The position numbers and the translations under genes are program-made. A stretch of DNA of 64,000 nt from Macrotis lagotis (taxonomy: Eukaryota; Chordata; Mammalia; Peramelemorphia; Peramelidae). Below, one piece after another: positions 33,600 through 44,968 of this stretch. The notes beneath the pieces were generated by a model. The model was not told the origin of the DNA, made no database searches, and saw only the letters and a list, made by a program, of their open reading frames with translations. The stretch lies in assembly GCF_037893015.1 (NCBI RefSeq), contig NC_133666.1, positions 460,132,594-460,196,593 on the forward strand, in the 5' to 3' direction. Every line of letters starts with the position of its first letter. Position 1 is the stretch's first letter.

Positions 33600-34280
33600 G
33601 GCATGGCTAATCACAGTCACTCTCTGCTCAGCTGTCTGAGCTCCCTCCAGACTATTGGTCCAGTCCTTTACTGGCAATCGTTCACACTATGACTGTGCCA
33701 ATTTACCACAGGACTCACTGATGCCACAGATTCTGGAATTCTAGTTGTCACTGAGCCTTTGGATGGCCAGGATGGCTCTCCCTGTCTCCCCAGTCACTAG
33801 GACACTCCCACCTCATTAGCATTCCCCTATGATTAGGAAAGACTACAAACAAAAGTGACAAAAGAAAGAAAAGGTTCATGAATTCATGACCAAATGGTGG
33901 GACAGAGGAGGTGAACCAGGAATTTAGAGGAAACATCTCCCCCAATAAATTAACCTTAGAGATAAAGAAGCAACAACAGAGTAGAACAGATAGGGACCCT
34001 CCAGCTGGCAAGGGTCAGATGAGCCTTAACAATTTCCATTCTGAAAGAAGCCTCTGATATCTTAGAGATTTCCCCAGGATACTCTGATAAGACTAACCCA
34101 GAGAAATGCATTTCCCACTGGAACAAACCTGATCTTTGGCAACTCCTGAGACCTCAAGGTTAATGCATTCTTCCCCCAAATCACCTGATAGCCTTTCCAA
34201 AAAAGAGAAAGTAACAGAGAAGTCCCATCTGATTGTTACTTTTTGCCTTGGTAATGTCCTAAGATACAATCAAGATTGGG
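33600..34280. other. Unassigned stretch
   Basis: No gene or nameable repeat. Confidence 0.4.
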
Positions 34281-34286
34281 AAAATT

Positions 34287-34390
34287 GTGTTTGTGTGTGT
34301 GGGGGGGGGGGTATGGGATGTATGCGGTGTGTGGTGTGTGTGGAATGATATGTGTGTGGTGTGTGTCATGTGGGGTATATGTGTGTACAC
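34287..34390. repeat. Degenerate GT/GGTGTG tract with an 11-base G run
   Basis: gtgtttgtgtgtgt, then a G homopolymer at about 34301-34311, then ggtgtgtg-type units. Confidence 0.93.
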
Positions 34391-34391
34391 A

Positions 34392-35685
34392 CCCACAGCT
34401 ACCTTTTTATTCACCTTTGTTTTGCTCTCCATCTGACAACTGTCCATGGGCTGATGCTAATCAACCCTATTCTCTTTCAGCCTGGCCTCCAGATTTACTG
34501 ACCTTGGATCTGGTGGGGGAGGAATTCCCCTTCAGGAGTTGGAGTCAATGCCTCTTGTCCACTCAGGATCAAGATGTTCGCTCAAACCCTTTGCATGCAT
34601 TCTGAGTTCCCACTCAGCAGCCAATTAGACTTTCTATTTCCACATGTCTCTCAGGCCAGTTAACTACTCTTGGTCAAACAATGGCTCCCAAACTTCTGCA
34701 GTAGGCAGAAAATGCAGTCTACCCTCCAACCAGAAAAGGCAAATCTGTGCAAGCGCTAAGGACTGAGCCCTCATTGGCTGGGCCTCCATTGCTCACTCAT
34801 TACAAATAGGTAAATACCTCTATTGGGATGCTTTCCCCAACTTTTTTCCCTAATGGGTGCCTATCAAAAGAACTTAGAGAACACCCTGAATCTGGCAATA
34901 GAATGTCTACAATTAGCCATAATGTTCTCTGGGTCTCCATTTTTTCATCTGTAAAATGAGGGAACTGCTCTAAACAGGTTTGAAGGTGCCTTACAGCTCT
35001 GAACTATTGAAATAGTTTAATAATGTAATCTCATTATAAATTCAATATTTTTAAAATGAGGTTTACTTTATTAAAAAATTGGACATTAAGAATGAAAAAT
35101 GGGCTTATTCATTACAGGAAGAGAATAGAGAATAATTTTCTTGTTTAGAAAGGTCTGTGAACTCCTTTAGGCACTGCTTTTTCTGCTCTAAAAAGAAGAT
35201 TGTGATGCAAGTTAAGAAGCCACAATTCTATTCAGCTTCACTCTGATAACCTGCAGCGCACTGCAGTTATGAAAAGTGCTTTCAGTCTTAATACTCTTGC
35301 TTTGGCAACCTAAGTTATGCAGAGTTTCTTGGGAAATAACTAGGAATTCAGAGGAACATAGTAAAGAAACCCACCAGGGGAATTAAGCCCTTTTACTTCC
35401 TATACTTGGGGTATTGTGAAGATGTGTTTATATAAGATTATTTGGAGATTTTAGCTGACTATGAATTTATCCAGCAATGACTATTTGAAACAGATCCCAT
35501 TTCATGAAGGATGCCAGTAAAATTGAGTTATTTCATACATATTCATCCTCTTGCTAAGTTATTACTTAAATGTAAAGTAGTTCATTGAATCCTATCTATT
35601 TTAAAGTTAGATATTTAATTTTTTTACATTACACTTGCTAATTCACTTTTCTCTGGTTTTTCTCCTTGTTTTCATTTTCAGCTTT
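34392..35685. other. Unassigned stretch with a MIR tail piece
   Basis: 34935-35010 (tttttcatctgtaaaatgag, ccttacagctctgaactatt) is a MIR-class tail. The rest is unassigned. Confidence 0.45.
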
Positions 35686-35689
35686 GGGG

Positions 35690-35885
35690 GGAGTGGTGGA
35701 GATTAAATGAACAGTGGAAAGAGAGCTAGATTTTTAGATAGAGGACCCAGGTTCAAAGTTTTTGCCTTTGCCACCTGTGTAACCTTGGGCAAATCATTTA
35801 ATTTCTCTGGTCCTCAGTTTTTCATTGGTAAAATGGGGGTGACTCTAGATGACCTTAGAGGTAGGGTCCAGTTTTAAATCTAATA
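35690..35885 (+). mobile_element. MIR-class SINE
   Basis: gacccaggttcaaagttttt, taaccttgggcaaatcattt, tcagtttttcattggtaaaa, gatgaccttagaggtagggt. Confidence 0.8.
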
Positions 35886-35889
35886 GCAA

Positions 35890-37465
35890 ATACTTTCAAA
35901 GATCTCTGATCACATAAGTGTTGGGACTCCTTGAATCAACGCAGGTGGCAAGATATTCATAACTTTTCAACATGTATGACTTCTGTCCATGTCCTCCCAT
36001 AAACCTCCAGGGCAGATAGGGTTTTCTAAAACCCTCGGGGTCCACCTCTAGATCTCTTGACATTGAATGTTATCAGTGGTATATGCAGGTTATCTTTCAC
36101 TCTCATTACATGAAAGACCAACATTCTTTTCCAATCATATATAGCAGAGGCAGAAACTTCCATCCTGCAGGCCAACTGAAAAGGTAATCATAAGTAGGAC
36201 TTGAAATTCAATAAATCTAGGAGCTTTTTAGGGGTGAATTAATTAAATTTTTGACCAAATACAACAGGCTAATTTTAAGTTGATAATGTTATATAGCCCA
36301 TGAATGATGTTATAAATATCCAAATGGTCCTTGGCAGGAGAAAGGTTCCCCACTCTTGATTTATAATTATCCCTTCTACATCTCAGGGTTTAGGGGCACA
36401 GCATCCTCATGTGGAAACTCTGCATAAAATTTTTGGCCCTCCTTTCATATCAGAGAAGTCTGAATTATTATGGTATTAAAAGATAAAATATATTAATATC
36501 ATAAAATACTATATATACATATATAAATTTGTATATTCCTAAATTGCAAAACTTTTTTCTGTGTCATATGCTAGCTTTTATGTGACATCTGTGGTTTCTG
36601 CAAAATTCCCAAAAAATTCCCATTTAATTTCTTATGCCAATCCACAATATAACAAAACTGTGAGGGAAAAAGTCATGATGTGGAAGAGATTGCTATCTCT
36701 CTGATGGCATATGTTACTTCACTTCTTTTGCACAGTTCTTCAGTAGTATTAGGCTACAACCTATTCAGACCTACCATGTGCTTCTCTACTTGCTCTTTTG
36801 ATGAACCCCCCACCCCCCCCATTCTAATTCTAATAATAAAGTTACAATATTAAAGTATATATATTGTTTAATTTAGAGATCTTAAGTTCTTTGTAAAATT
36901 TCTCTACTTCCTCATTCTCTGTAATAGATGTTGGTTCATAAGGTACAATTAATTACTTTCAAAGTGAGATCATTTTGCAAATGTTTTTCATAAGCACTGC
37001 AAGAAGAGATGGCATGTCTAACAATTGTTAATGCTGCTAGAACCATGAACTGGGATGCTGCTCTCATTTTTCTCCCTGAGGAAACCTTCCACTTTTGTTC
37101 ATTTGAGATTTTGTCCTGGAAGAAAATTTCCAAGGTCTTTATGGGACATGGGGTGACCTTGATAGACAAGTTGGGGGGAGGGGGAAGACCCCACTGGTAT
37201 GTGGTGAAATCTGTGGGAAGAGAACATATCTGGCTCTGACCAGAACAAAGAGCTGCCTTCATTTTCCTTGACCCAGGTTGCAAGAAGAGTTATCTGGAGG
37301 GAAGTGGTGTTAAGAGTAACAAGGTAAGGACCTGGAGATGTAACAAAAGGGAAGGGAAGACCCCTCCCATAGAAGACTGTATGAACTCTCTCATTCCCAT
37401 ATCTAGGGTCATCCCATCTATCTGTGGCTTCCAATTTAACATCTTGTCATGGTAAATATTTTTTC
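35890..37465. other. Unassigned stretch
   Basis: AT-rich in 36440-36640 with repeat-like text (ctcagggtttaggggcacag ... aattcccatttaatttctta) that may be an old DNA transposon. 37000-37440 has overlapping frames on both strands without a recognisable domain. Confidence 0.35.
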
Positions 37466-37469
37466 TGTT

Positions 37470-37752
37470 ATCTATTGATAATGATAAATGTTGACATTCA
37501 TTAAAGAAGAAAACCATGATATCAAGGAGGTAATGCCATGACAAGTACATGAGGGGGTGCTCTGCTAGGTCACCAGCTCACTTTCTCCTCCAGAACCATC
37601 TGGGTCCAGGAGCCAAATACGGATCAGGATGACTAGAGATGGCCCTGGATGGGAGTTAAGAGACTTGCCCAAAGTCACATAGCTGGTGTCAGTTGTCTGA
37701 GGCTGAATTTGAACTCCTGTCTGCTCCAAGACCAGTGCTCCATCTACTGTGC
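37470..37752 (-). mobile_element. Full RTE-tailed MAR-type SINE
   Basis: aaccatgatatcaaggaggt, aatgccatgacaagtacatg, cagctcactttctcctccag, ccatctgggtccaggagcca, gacttgcccaaagtcacata, catctactgtgccac. Confidence 0.82.
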
Positions 37753-37789
37753 CACAACAGAAGCTATGGATGGAGGAAGGCAGGTTCAA

Positions 37790-37791
<2 letters not shown>

Positions 37792-37842
<51 letters not shown>
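37792..37842. repeat. (CA)n microsatellite
   Basis: About 25 CA units, one interrupted by CG. Confidence 0.98.
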
Positions 37843-37844
37843 TA

Positions 37845-38615
37845 TCTTCCCAAGTAAGTAGCAGGAGCATGCTAAGCAGCACATTGAGGCCACTATATTA
37901 TAATATTTATGTATTTTTAACTATTCATCATGTATAAAATTGTTATTTTTTTATTAGCTTCCTATCTTTTTAAAAATTTCACTGTTGTCCCTAAGCCCAT
38001 TTTCCCCATAAACCCTGTCATTTTTCTTGTGCAGTTTTGAATAGCTCAGTGAATTTTAGGAAGGTATATATCAAGTTAGAGCAGAATTGACTGTATTTAA
38101 TTCCTATTCACAAAAGAAATGGGACACCAAAGACCTACTACATACATTAATAGGACTCAAGTCATCAGTAACTTATAACCAGTGCTACACTTTGCTTAGA
38201 GACTTGACAAAAACGTTACATTAAAGAAGCAGTTTTCTGGACTGCCAAAGGGGCTTGGCCACCTGTGTACCTTGAGGCTGCTCTGTCCAACCAATTCCCA
38301 GATATTCTCTTACTTGCAGTCATCTTTTTTCATGAAGAGACTTCCCTTACTGCAATCAATTCAACACCAAGACTGAGGGTCTCTCAAATTCATAAGACCA
38401 CACAGCCCTCTTGGAAATAACATCATCACCTAATCAGAAAAGTAAATACAAGATAGAAAAGGCAGTCAGAAGCCCAACTGAAAGTTTACCTGGTCAAGTG
38501 GCCTCAGGGTAGAGGGAAGTATGGTAACGGAGACTGACCACATGAAAGAGCTGATGGAAGACAAGGGTGGAAGCTGGGCTTCCTTTTTAACTGATGCAGC
38601 ATCCCACTTCCCTGG
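37845..38615. other. Unassigned stretch
   Basis: No gene or nameable repeat. Confidence 0.4.
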
Positions 38616-38620
38616 CATTG

Positions 38621-38621
<1 letters not shown>

Positions 38622-38674
<53 letters not shown>
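38622..38674. repeat. (GA)n microsatellite
   Basis: About 26 uninterrupted GA units. Confidence 0.98.
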
Positions 38675-38676
<2 letters not shown>

Positions 38677-38677
38677 A

Positions 38678-39100
38678 TGATCAAGCATAAAATATTACTA
38701 AGGCTGAGTCACACCAGGGCTGAAGCTGCTCATCCTTCCCAAAGTGCCCAAGGGCTAAGTCCACGTGTGGTTGGCCAGGTGGAGGAAGATCAGCTCTGGG
38801 CATTCTTTGTTTAAAGCCATGTCCCCAGTGGCCTTTGGCAGCACTACTAAGTCTTTGATTAGCCTCTCTGAGGACAACCCTGAGCCATTCTTTAATCTAG
38901 CTACAATTTCCTTCTGTGTCCACTTATTGGCTCCTTGGACAAGGATATCACATGCTGAGTATCCACAGCAAAGTTAATGTTGTCACCAAGCAGTTGCCTC
39001 CTGGGGATGAGCCTCTCCCAAGTTACCTGGGTTTCTCCTTAGAAATAAACCTGAGGTGAAAAGAAATGAAGTTCTGCCCTACAAAGTATACTGGGCTCTC
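38678..39100. other. Unassigned stretch
   Basis: An open stretch at 38765-38977 has no recognisable domain. Confidence 0.4.
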
Positions 39101-39104
39101 CTAG

Positions 39105-39425
39105 CTTGTTATCTTTGTGTAAACTCTTCTCTAGACTTGAAATGCCTTCTCTTCTACTCTTCCCAAATGAATCCTACCCATCCTTTGAAGCCTAACTCTG
39201 GACACCACCCCCTTCAAGAAGCCTTCCCTGACTTTTCCACCCCCCAAAAAACCTTCTTTCTCAGACCTTTCATAGTTCTTTCCTATGCCATTTATGAAGT
39301 ACTATTATTATCACAACCCCAACCCCACCCCCACCTCTGTAGACTATCAGCTCCTTGAGGACAAGTACTGTGTCTTAAATTTTGCCTCTCAAGCCCTTAG
39401 TACCTTACTTTTTCTGCATACAAAA
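39105..39425 (+). mobile_element. L2 LINE 3' end
   Basis: cttgaaatgccttctcttct, gaagccttccctgacttttc, ctatcagctccttgaggaca, agtactgtgtcttaaatttt. Confidence 0.82.
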
Positions 39426-39729
39426 AGTGGTTGTGATTGTTAGACTTATCTTTGCTATATTTTATCTCAAAGTGACTTGCCCCAGATCACTCAATTATGT
39501 AACTGAGGAGTAGAATAGAATCAAGGTCTATTTTTAAAAGTTATAAATAATTTTAAAAGCAAAGATTCCTATAGTATGAATTAACATACTATAAAAGTAT
39601 GTATCTTATATACATATATAAAAGGCAATATTTTAGTGTACTTAAGAATATTTAAATATTTTTTATTCTGATCAAAACAAACACACAAAACATAAAAAAG
39701 GCAAAACTCAAAAGCTATTTAAAATGTGG

Positions 39730-39945
39730 AGGGGCAGTGGATAGTATTTAACCTAAGTCAGGTTCAAATCTGACCTCATATACATAATTCTCTGTCTGTT
39801 AAGTCACTTAATTCTATTTACCTCAGTTTCCTCATAAGTGATCTGAAAAAAGAAATAACAAACCATTCCAGTATCTTTGCCAAGAAAAATCCACAAGGAG
39901 TCTGACATTACTGAAAACTGACATAACAATACTTAAAAAAGTAAC
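39730..39945 (+). mobile_element. MAR1-type SINE
   Basis: ggaggggcagtggatagtat, gttcaaatctgacctcatat, accattccagtatctttgcc, aagaaaaatccacaaggagt. 39425-39730 and 39945-40080 hold only AT-rich unassigned DNA. Confidence 0.78.
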
Positions 39946-40976
39946 TGGCATGTTTCCTCTTAAAATTATGGCACCACCATTAATGTCTTTGATTTCATAT
40001 TTGCTCCTCAAAAAGTAGAAGGCAGGCTTTCCATCTATTTTATTTTTTTCCTGTCTTTGACTTCAAATTTTTTTTAATTAGGGGTGGAGCCAAGATGTTG
40101 GCATGAAGGCAGCATTTCCTGGGAACTCCTTCCCCAAAAACCTCCAAAAGTCATCAAATTATGACTCTAACCAAAATTTAGAAGGGCAGAACCCACAGAA
40201 AGACTGAGTGATACATTTTCCCAGTCCAAGACAACTTAAAAGTTCCATGGGAAATGTGTGTTACACCAGGACAAGGGATGGAGAAAGCCCTGGTTGCAGC
40301 ACACCCTGGCAACAGCTTGAAGGGGCAGTGAGAGAATTCTGTTATACCAGAATGAGTGTGGAACAAGGAGTATCAGCAGCAGATCCTGCAGTGAGAATCG
40401 GGAGAAACTAGCCTGCACCTCCAGAGAACAGCCCACAGATGGTAAGAATGTCAGGGGAGACTGCAGAAATTTCTCTGCTCTCCCTGGGGGCAGGACTCTG
40501 CTGTTTGTCCACACTCAGATCCAGGTTGCAGTTTGGGCTTCCATACCAAGATAGCTAGCAGGGCTCCTCCTTACAGCTCCAGGGCAGAGGGGAGTGCTGT
40601 GGTCAACTACATATTAAAGCACAGGCAAGAGGAGGAATAATGGCCCCAGTGGAGTGTCCCCTCACAAAAAAAACCCCAAAGCCTTGGAAGTGTTGTAAAA
40701 TAGTCATGGGCTGAGGAAATGAGTAAATAACAGAAAAAGAAGAACTTGACCATAGAAAATTACTTAAGTCACATGGAACATCAAAACACATACTCAGATG
40801 ACAACAAAATCGAAGCTTCCATATCCAAAACCTTCAAGAGAAATAGAAAATGGGCTCAGACTATGGACGAGCTCAAAAAAGAATTTGAAAAGCAATTAAG
40901 GGAGGTGGAGAAAAAACTGGGAGGAGAAATGAGGGCGATGCAGAAAAATCATGTAAACCAAATCAACAGCTTGGTG

Positions 40977-40994
40977 AAAGAAATACAAAAACTA
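40977..40994. repeat. TSD of the BAK1 retrocopy, left
   Basis: aaagaaatacaaaaacta, identical to 43005-43022 (the first three A of the right copy may be part of the poly-A tail). Confidence 0.93.
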
Positions 40995-41305
40995 GGAAAG
41001 AGAAGCATCTGGGTGCAGGGGGATGGACTGACCCACTGCTGCTTGCTGCTACTGCTGCTGCTGCTGGTTCCTGGAAGCTGGGGCCTTAGGGTTTCTGTTC
41101 CTGGGGACACAAGGGCAGTGATCCCAGGGCTGGCACCATCATTCACAGCATGGCTTCTAGGCAGGTGAACCAGGTATGAGCCCCCTCATCGACTGCAGAG
41201 GAACAAGTGGCCTGAGAGACCGAAGAGGTTTTCCAAAGTTATGTCTTCTACCACCATCAACAGGAACAGGAAACTGAGGGAGAGGCTGTCCCTGCAGACC
41301 CAGAG

Positions 41306-41764
41306 ATGGACACCCTGCCCCAACAGCTCAGCAGCACCACAGAACAGGTGGGCCACCAGCTAGCCGTCATTAGGGATGACATTAGTCGTAGGTATGACTC
41401 AGAATTCAAGGCCATGCTGCAGCATTTGCAACCCACCTCAGACAATGCCTATGAGTACTTCACCAAAATTACCTCCAGCTTATTCGAAAGTGGCATCAAT
41501 TGGGGCCGAGTGGTGGCACTGCTGGGTTTTGGCTACCGGTTGGCCCTGCATGTCTATCAGCGGGGCCTGACTGGCTTCCTGGGTCATATAGCATTATTTG
41601 TGACTGACTTCATGCTCCAGCACTGCATTGCCCGCTGGATTGCCCAGAATGGGGGCTGGGTGGCAGCCCTGGACCTCTCCAACAACTCCATTTGGCATGT
41701 GATGAAAATCATGGGTATTGTGCTCTTGGGTCTATTCATTATCCAAAGATTCTTCCAACCCTGA
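41306..41764 (+). CDS. Open BAK-like frame inside the retrocopy (152 codons)
   Basis: Starting at the codon equal to human Met60, the frame encodes 152 residues, the same number as human BAK 60-211. It includes the BH3 helix (VGHQLAVIRDDISRRYDSEF), BH1 (ESGINWGRVVALLGFGYRLA), BH2 (WIAQNGGWVAALDL) and a C-terminal hydrophobic tail (IMGIVLLGLFIIQRFF). BH1 is unchanged from human over SGINWGRVVALLGFGYRLAL. The BH3 glycine before Asp-Asp is arginine, and a lysine precedes the tail helix. The ATG has purine at -3 and G at +4. I see no promoter, so expression is unproven. It could be a young pseudogene or a truncated BAK-like product. Confidence 0.5.
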   Translation: MDTLPQQLSSTTEQVGHQLAVIRDDISRRYDSEFKAMLQHLQPTSDNAYEYFTKITSSLFESGINWGRVVALLGFGYRLALHVYQRGLTGFLGHIALFVTDFMLQHCIARWIAQNGGWVAALDLSNNSIWHVMKIMGIVLLGLFIIQRFFQP

Positions 41765-41945
41765 CTGCTGCCCAGAGGTGGAGGCCTTTCATGAAGACAC
41801 TGGGCCAAAGCCTCTCCTATCATTCTTCTCCTGAGCCTATCATCCCCCCCACCCCAGCAGGAAAGGAAAAGCCCTGTGCTTCATGGTGCTTGTAGGCCCT
41901 TCTCTGTGGAATCCATTTCATCGAGAGGAGGCTTCTACCCCTTCC

Positions 41946-41946
41946 C

Positions 41947-41987
<41 letters not shown>
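41946..41987. repeat. (CA)n microsatellite in BAK1 3' UTR copy
   Basis: About 20 CA units followed by ctca-rich text. Confidence 0.97.
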
Positions 41988-41989
<2 letters not shown>

Positions 41990-42108
41990 CATACACTCAT
42001 TCACTCACACACTCACTCACTCACTCCAAAACAGGGCTTTTGACTTTATCCGTCTGGAGGCAGGCAGGTTAAAACTGTTTATCTCAGAGAAGATTTCTTT
42101 CATATATT

Positions 42109-42111
<3 letters not shown>

Positions 42112-42158
<47 letters not shown>
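42112..42158. repeat. (TA)n microsatellite in BAK1 3' UTR copy
   Basis: About 23 TA units. Confidence 0.97.
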
Positions 42159-42163
<5 letters not shown>

Positions 42164-43004
42164 ATATATGTGTTTTTTTAGTTTTTTATATTTGTCTAGA
42201 TTGCTTACAATTACTCATCTTCCTCCTCCTCAAGCCTACATGACTCTTGATGGTGGGACATCATGTTAGCCCATAGTTATCAAGTACAAATATTAATTGT
42301 AAATACTCTTCCCAAGAGGAAGCAGGATTAGGACATTATAGAGCTGAGGTACTTTATAGATCAACTGCCAATCTCTTCATTTCACTGAGGGGGGAAACTG
42401 AGGTTCAGTAAAGACACCTGAAGATATTCCTTTCCCTGCTTCTGCCCAGTTCTGATCTGGCTGCTCTTCTCTCAGGTTTCTTGGGCCTGTGGGGATTCTA
42501 CCTCTCTCACCTCACAAAAAGAACCCCCTCCCCCAGAGTCCAACTTGCTTATTCAAAAACCTTTAATCTAGCTTGCTCCAGCCCTCTACTTATTGTTCTG
42601 TTTTTTACCCTATCCCCCCAAACTGACCATGACCCAAATGTTATCACTGCAATCTATTGCACTGCCCTGTCCTTTCCTTCCTACCCCACTCCCACCCTGG
42701 CCATACCTTTCTGAAGCTTGAATATAGAGGATATTGTATATGGTCCACTGAGGCCAATGAACAGGAAGAATGGGGAGAGATCTCAACCCCAATCCTGTCT
42801 CTATGTACCTGTGGAAGATGGGAGTCTACACTAATATACAATTTCTGGGGTATCTCTTAGTTCCCCAGATAAGAGCCAGATTGGCCCAGGGCACAGTGTA
42901 ATACCTGGAGTGGGGATAGGAGACATTGAAAATCAATCCTAATCCCCAGTGGTTTTAAGAACTATTTTATAATATATGTGCAATCCCATAACTGAATTAA
43001 AAAA

Positions 43005-43022
43005 AAAGAAATACAAAAACTA
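43005..43022. repeat. TSD of the BAK1 retrocopy, right
   Basis: aaagaaatacaaaaacta following the A run. HAL1 ORF1 sequence resumes directly (ctgaagaaaataatatg), as in copy C at 51730. Confidence 0.93.
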
Positions 43023-43938
43023 CTGAAGAAAATAATATGTTAAAAACCAGTTTAGGCCAAATGGAAAAAGCAAAACAGAAGGCAAATGAGGAGAATGCCT
43101 TAAAAAGCAGAATTGGCCAGCTGGAAAAAGAGATAAAAAAGTTCTCTGAAAAAAATAACTCCTTCAAATGCAGAATAGGACTAAAGGAAGCTGATGACTT
43201 GGCAAGAAATCAGGAAGAAATAAGACTCTTCTAAAAAAAGCCAAAAATTAGAAGAAAATGTGAAATATCTCACTGGAAAAATAACTAACCTCGAAAACAG
43301 ATCCAGAAGAAATAATTTTAAAATTATTGGGCTACCTAAAAGTCATAACCAGGAAAAGAGCCGAAACTTCATTTTTCAAGAAATAATACAAGAAATAAAA
43401 ATTGCCCTGAGATCCTAGAAGCAGAGGGTAAATAGAAATCAAGGAAATTCACTGATCACCTCCTGAAAGAGATCCCAAAAGAAAAAAACTCCCAGGAATA
43501 TTACAGCCAAATTCCAAAACTCCCAAGTCAAAGAGAAAATTCTAAAAGCTGTCAGAAACAAACAATTCTACTACTGAGGCTCCATAGTCAGGATTACACA
43601 GGATCTAGCAGCATCTACATTAAGGGCTTGTAGAGATTGGAATATGATATTTCAGAAGGCAAAAGATCTTGGTTTATAACAGAGAATCAACTACCCAGCA
43701 AAACTGACATCCTCTTTCAGGGGAAAAGATGGACTTTCAATGAAACTGGGGACTTTCAAACTTTCCTATTGAAACAACCAGAGATGAACAGAAAGTTTGA
43801 TCTCCAAGTACAGGACTCTGGTGAACCATAGAGAGGGTGGATGAGAAGGACTATGAGGAACTTAATGATATTGAACTGTTTGTATTCCTACATGGGAAGA
43901 AGATATTGTTAACTCATATGAACTTTCTCATTTATAAG

Positions 43939-43945
<7 letters not shown>

Positions 43946-43978
<33 letters not shown>

Positions 43979-43990
43979 TATATACATATG
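43946..43990. repeat. (TA)n / (CA)n repeat in HAL1 3' UTR
   Basis: At the homologous position of the repeat at 291-360. Confidence 0.93.
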
Positions 43991-44211
43991 GGGCACAGGA
44001 AAGAGCAGAATGTAATGGTATAATATAGTAAAAAAGATGGAGTCAATGGGTGATAAAGGAAAGTACTGGGAGGAAGGGAAAGGAGATGAAGAAGAAGCTA
44101 AGAAATTTCATATATGAGTCAAAAAAAAAAAAGGTTTTTCAATGGCATGGAATGGGGTAAGGCAAGGGGGAATGAGTGAGCCTTCATTCTTATCAGAAAT
44201 GACTCAGAGAG

Positions 44212-44640
44212 AGTGAGATGAACAGAACCAGAAAAACACTGTACACCCTAACAGCTACATGGGGGTGATGATCAACCTTGATGGACTCGCTTATTCCATC
44301 AGTGCAACCATCAGGGACAATTTTTGGCTGTCTGCAATGGAGAATAGCATCTGTATCCAGAGAAAGAATTGTGGAGTTTGAACAAAGTCCAAGGAATATT
44401 TCCTTTAATTAAAAAAAAAACTGATATCTTATTGTCTGATCTTATTATCTCTTATACTTTATGTTTCTTCCTTAAGGATATGATTTCTCTCTCATCACAC
44501 TCAATTTGGATCAATGTGCAACATGGAAACATTGTAAAGACTGACAAATTGCTTTCTGTGGGGAGTGGAGGGAGGGAAGTAAGATTGGGGAAAAATAGTA
44601 AAACTCAAAATAAATAAAATCTTTAATTTAAAAAAAAAGA
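44212..44640 (+). mobile_element. 5'-truncated L1 tail inserted in HAL1 copy B
   Basis: The last about 430 bases of a marsupial L1: agatgaacagaaccagaaaa, gtgatgatcaaccttgatgg, tatccagagaaagaattgtg, ttaaggatatgatttctctc, ending aataaataaaatctttaatt plus A run. TSD agaaatgactcagagag at 44195-44211 and 44972-44988, which also encloses the SINE and the microsatellite. Confidence 0.9.
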
Positions 44641-44788
44641 AGGGGCAGCTAGGTGGCGCAGTGGATAAAGCACAGGCCCTGGAGTCAGGAGTACCTGGAT
44701 TCAAATCCAGTCTCAGACGCTTAATAATTACCTAGCTGTGTGGCCTTGGGCAAGCCACGTAACCCCATTTGCCTTGCAAAAACCTAAA
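44641..44788 (+). mobile_element. WSINE1-like SINE in the L1 A-tail
   Basis: Close to the family form, with intact TGGCGCAGTGG A box and gattcaaatccagtctcag. Confidence 0.96.
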
Positions 44789-44968
44789 ATAAACAAACAA
44801 ACAAATAAATGAATGAATGAATGAATGAATGAATAGATAGATAGATAGATAAATAGGTTAGATAGATAGATAGATAAGCAAACAAGCAAATGAATGAATG
44901 AATGAATGAACAAATAAATAAATAAATAAACAAATAAATAAATAAATAGATGAATGAATGAATAAAAA
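44786..44968. repeat. Compound tetranucleotide array (AAAC, AAAT, AATG, GATA)
   Basis: About 180 bases of changing 4-base units, grown from the SINE A-rich tail. Confidence 0.97.

Larger units (their letters stand above)
40995..43007 (+). pseudogene. BAK1: BAK1 processed retrocopy
   Basis: This is an intronless copy of the mRNA for BAK, the BCL2-family pore-former of the mitochondrial outer membrane. It spans a 5' UTR with CTG triplets (41036-41066), a start codon at 41150 whose first residues MAS match human, the coding region to a stop at 41762-41764, and a 3' UTR of about 1.2 kb that ends in a short A run. A 15-18 bp TSD flanks it, and the host is HAL1 ORF1, so it was made by L1 machinery. 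Two in-frame TGA codons (41177, 41213) end translation from the native start after 9 residues. From 41216 onward the original frame stays open without indels. The parent gene is elsewhere. No canonical AATAAA is evident near the tail. Confidence 0.95.

Noticed and set aside
33330-33692. Long open frames on both strands across 33330-33692
   Set aside because: They are translations of the degenerate TG/TCTG repeat, with Cys/Val or His/Thr low complexity only.
38521-38814. Glu/Arg-rich frame
   Set aside because: It is the GA microsatellite read in frame.
41000-41168. Open frame with a run of leucines just upstream of BAK1 (part of 40746-41168)
   Set aside because: It joins HAL1 ORF1 sequence to the BAK1 5' UTR across the insertion point; the leucines come from CTG triplets in the UTR.
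44786-44968. Possible CRISPR-like or satellite array
   Set aside because: Units are 4 bases with gradual change and no spacers; it is a microsatellite grown from a SINE tail.
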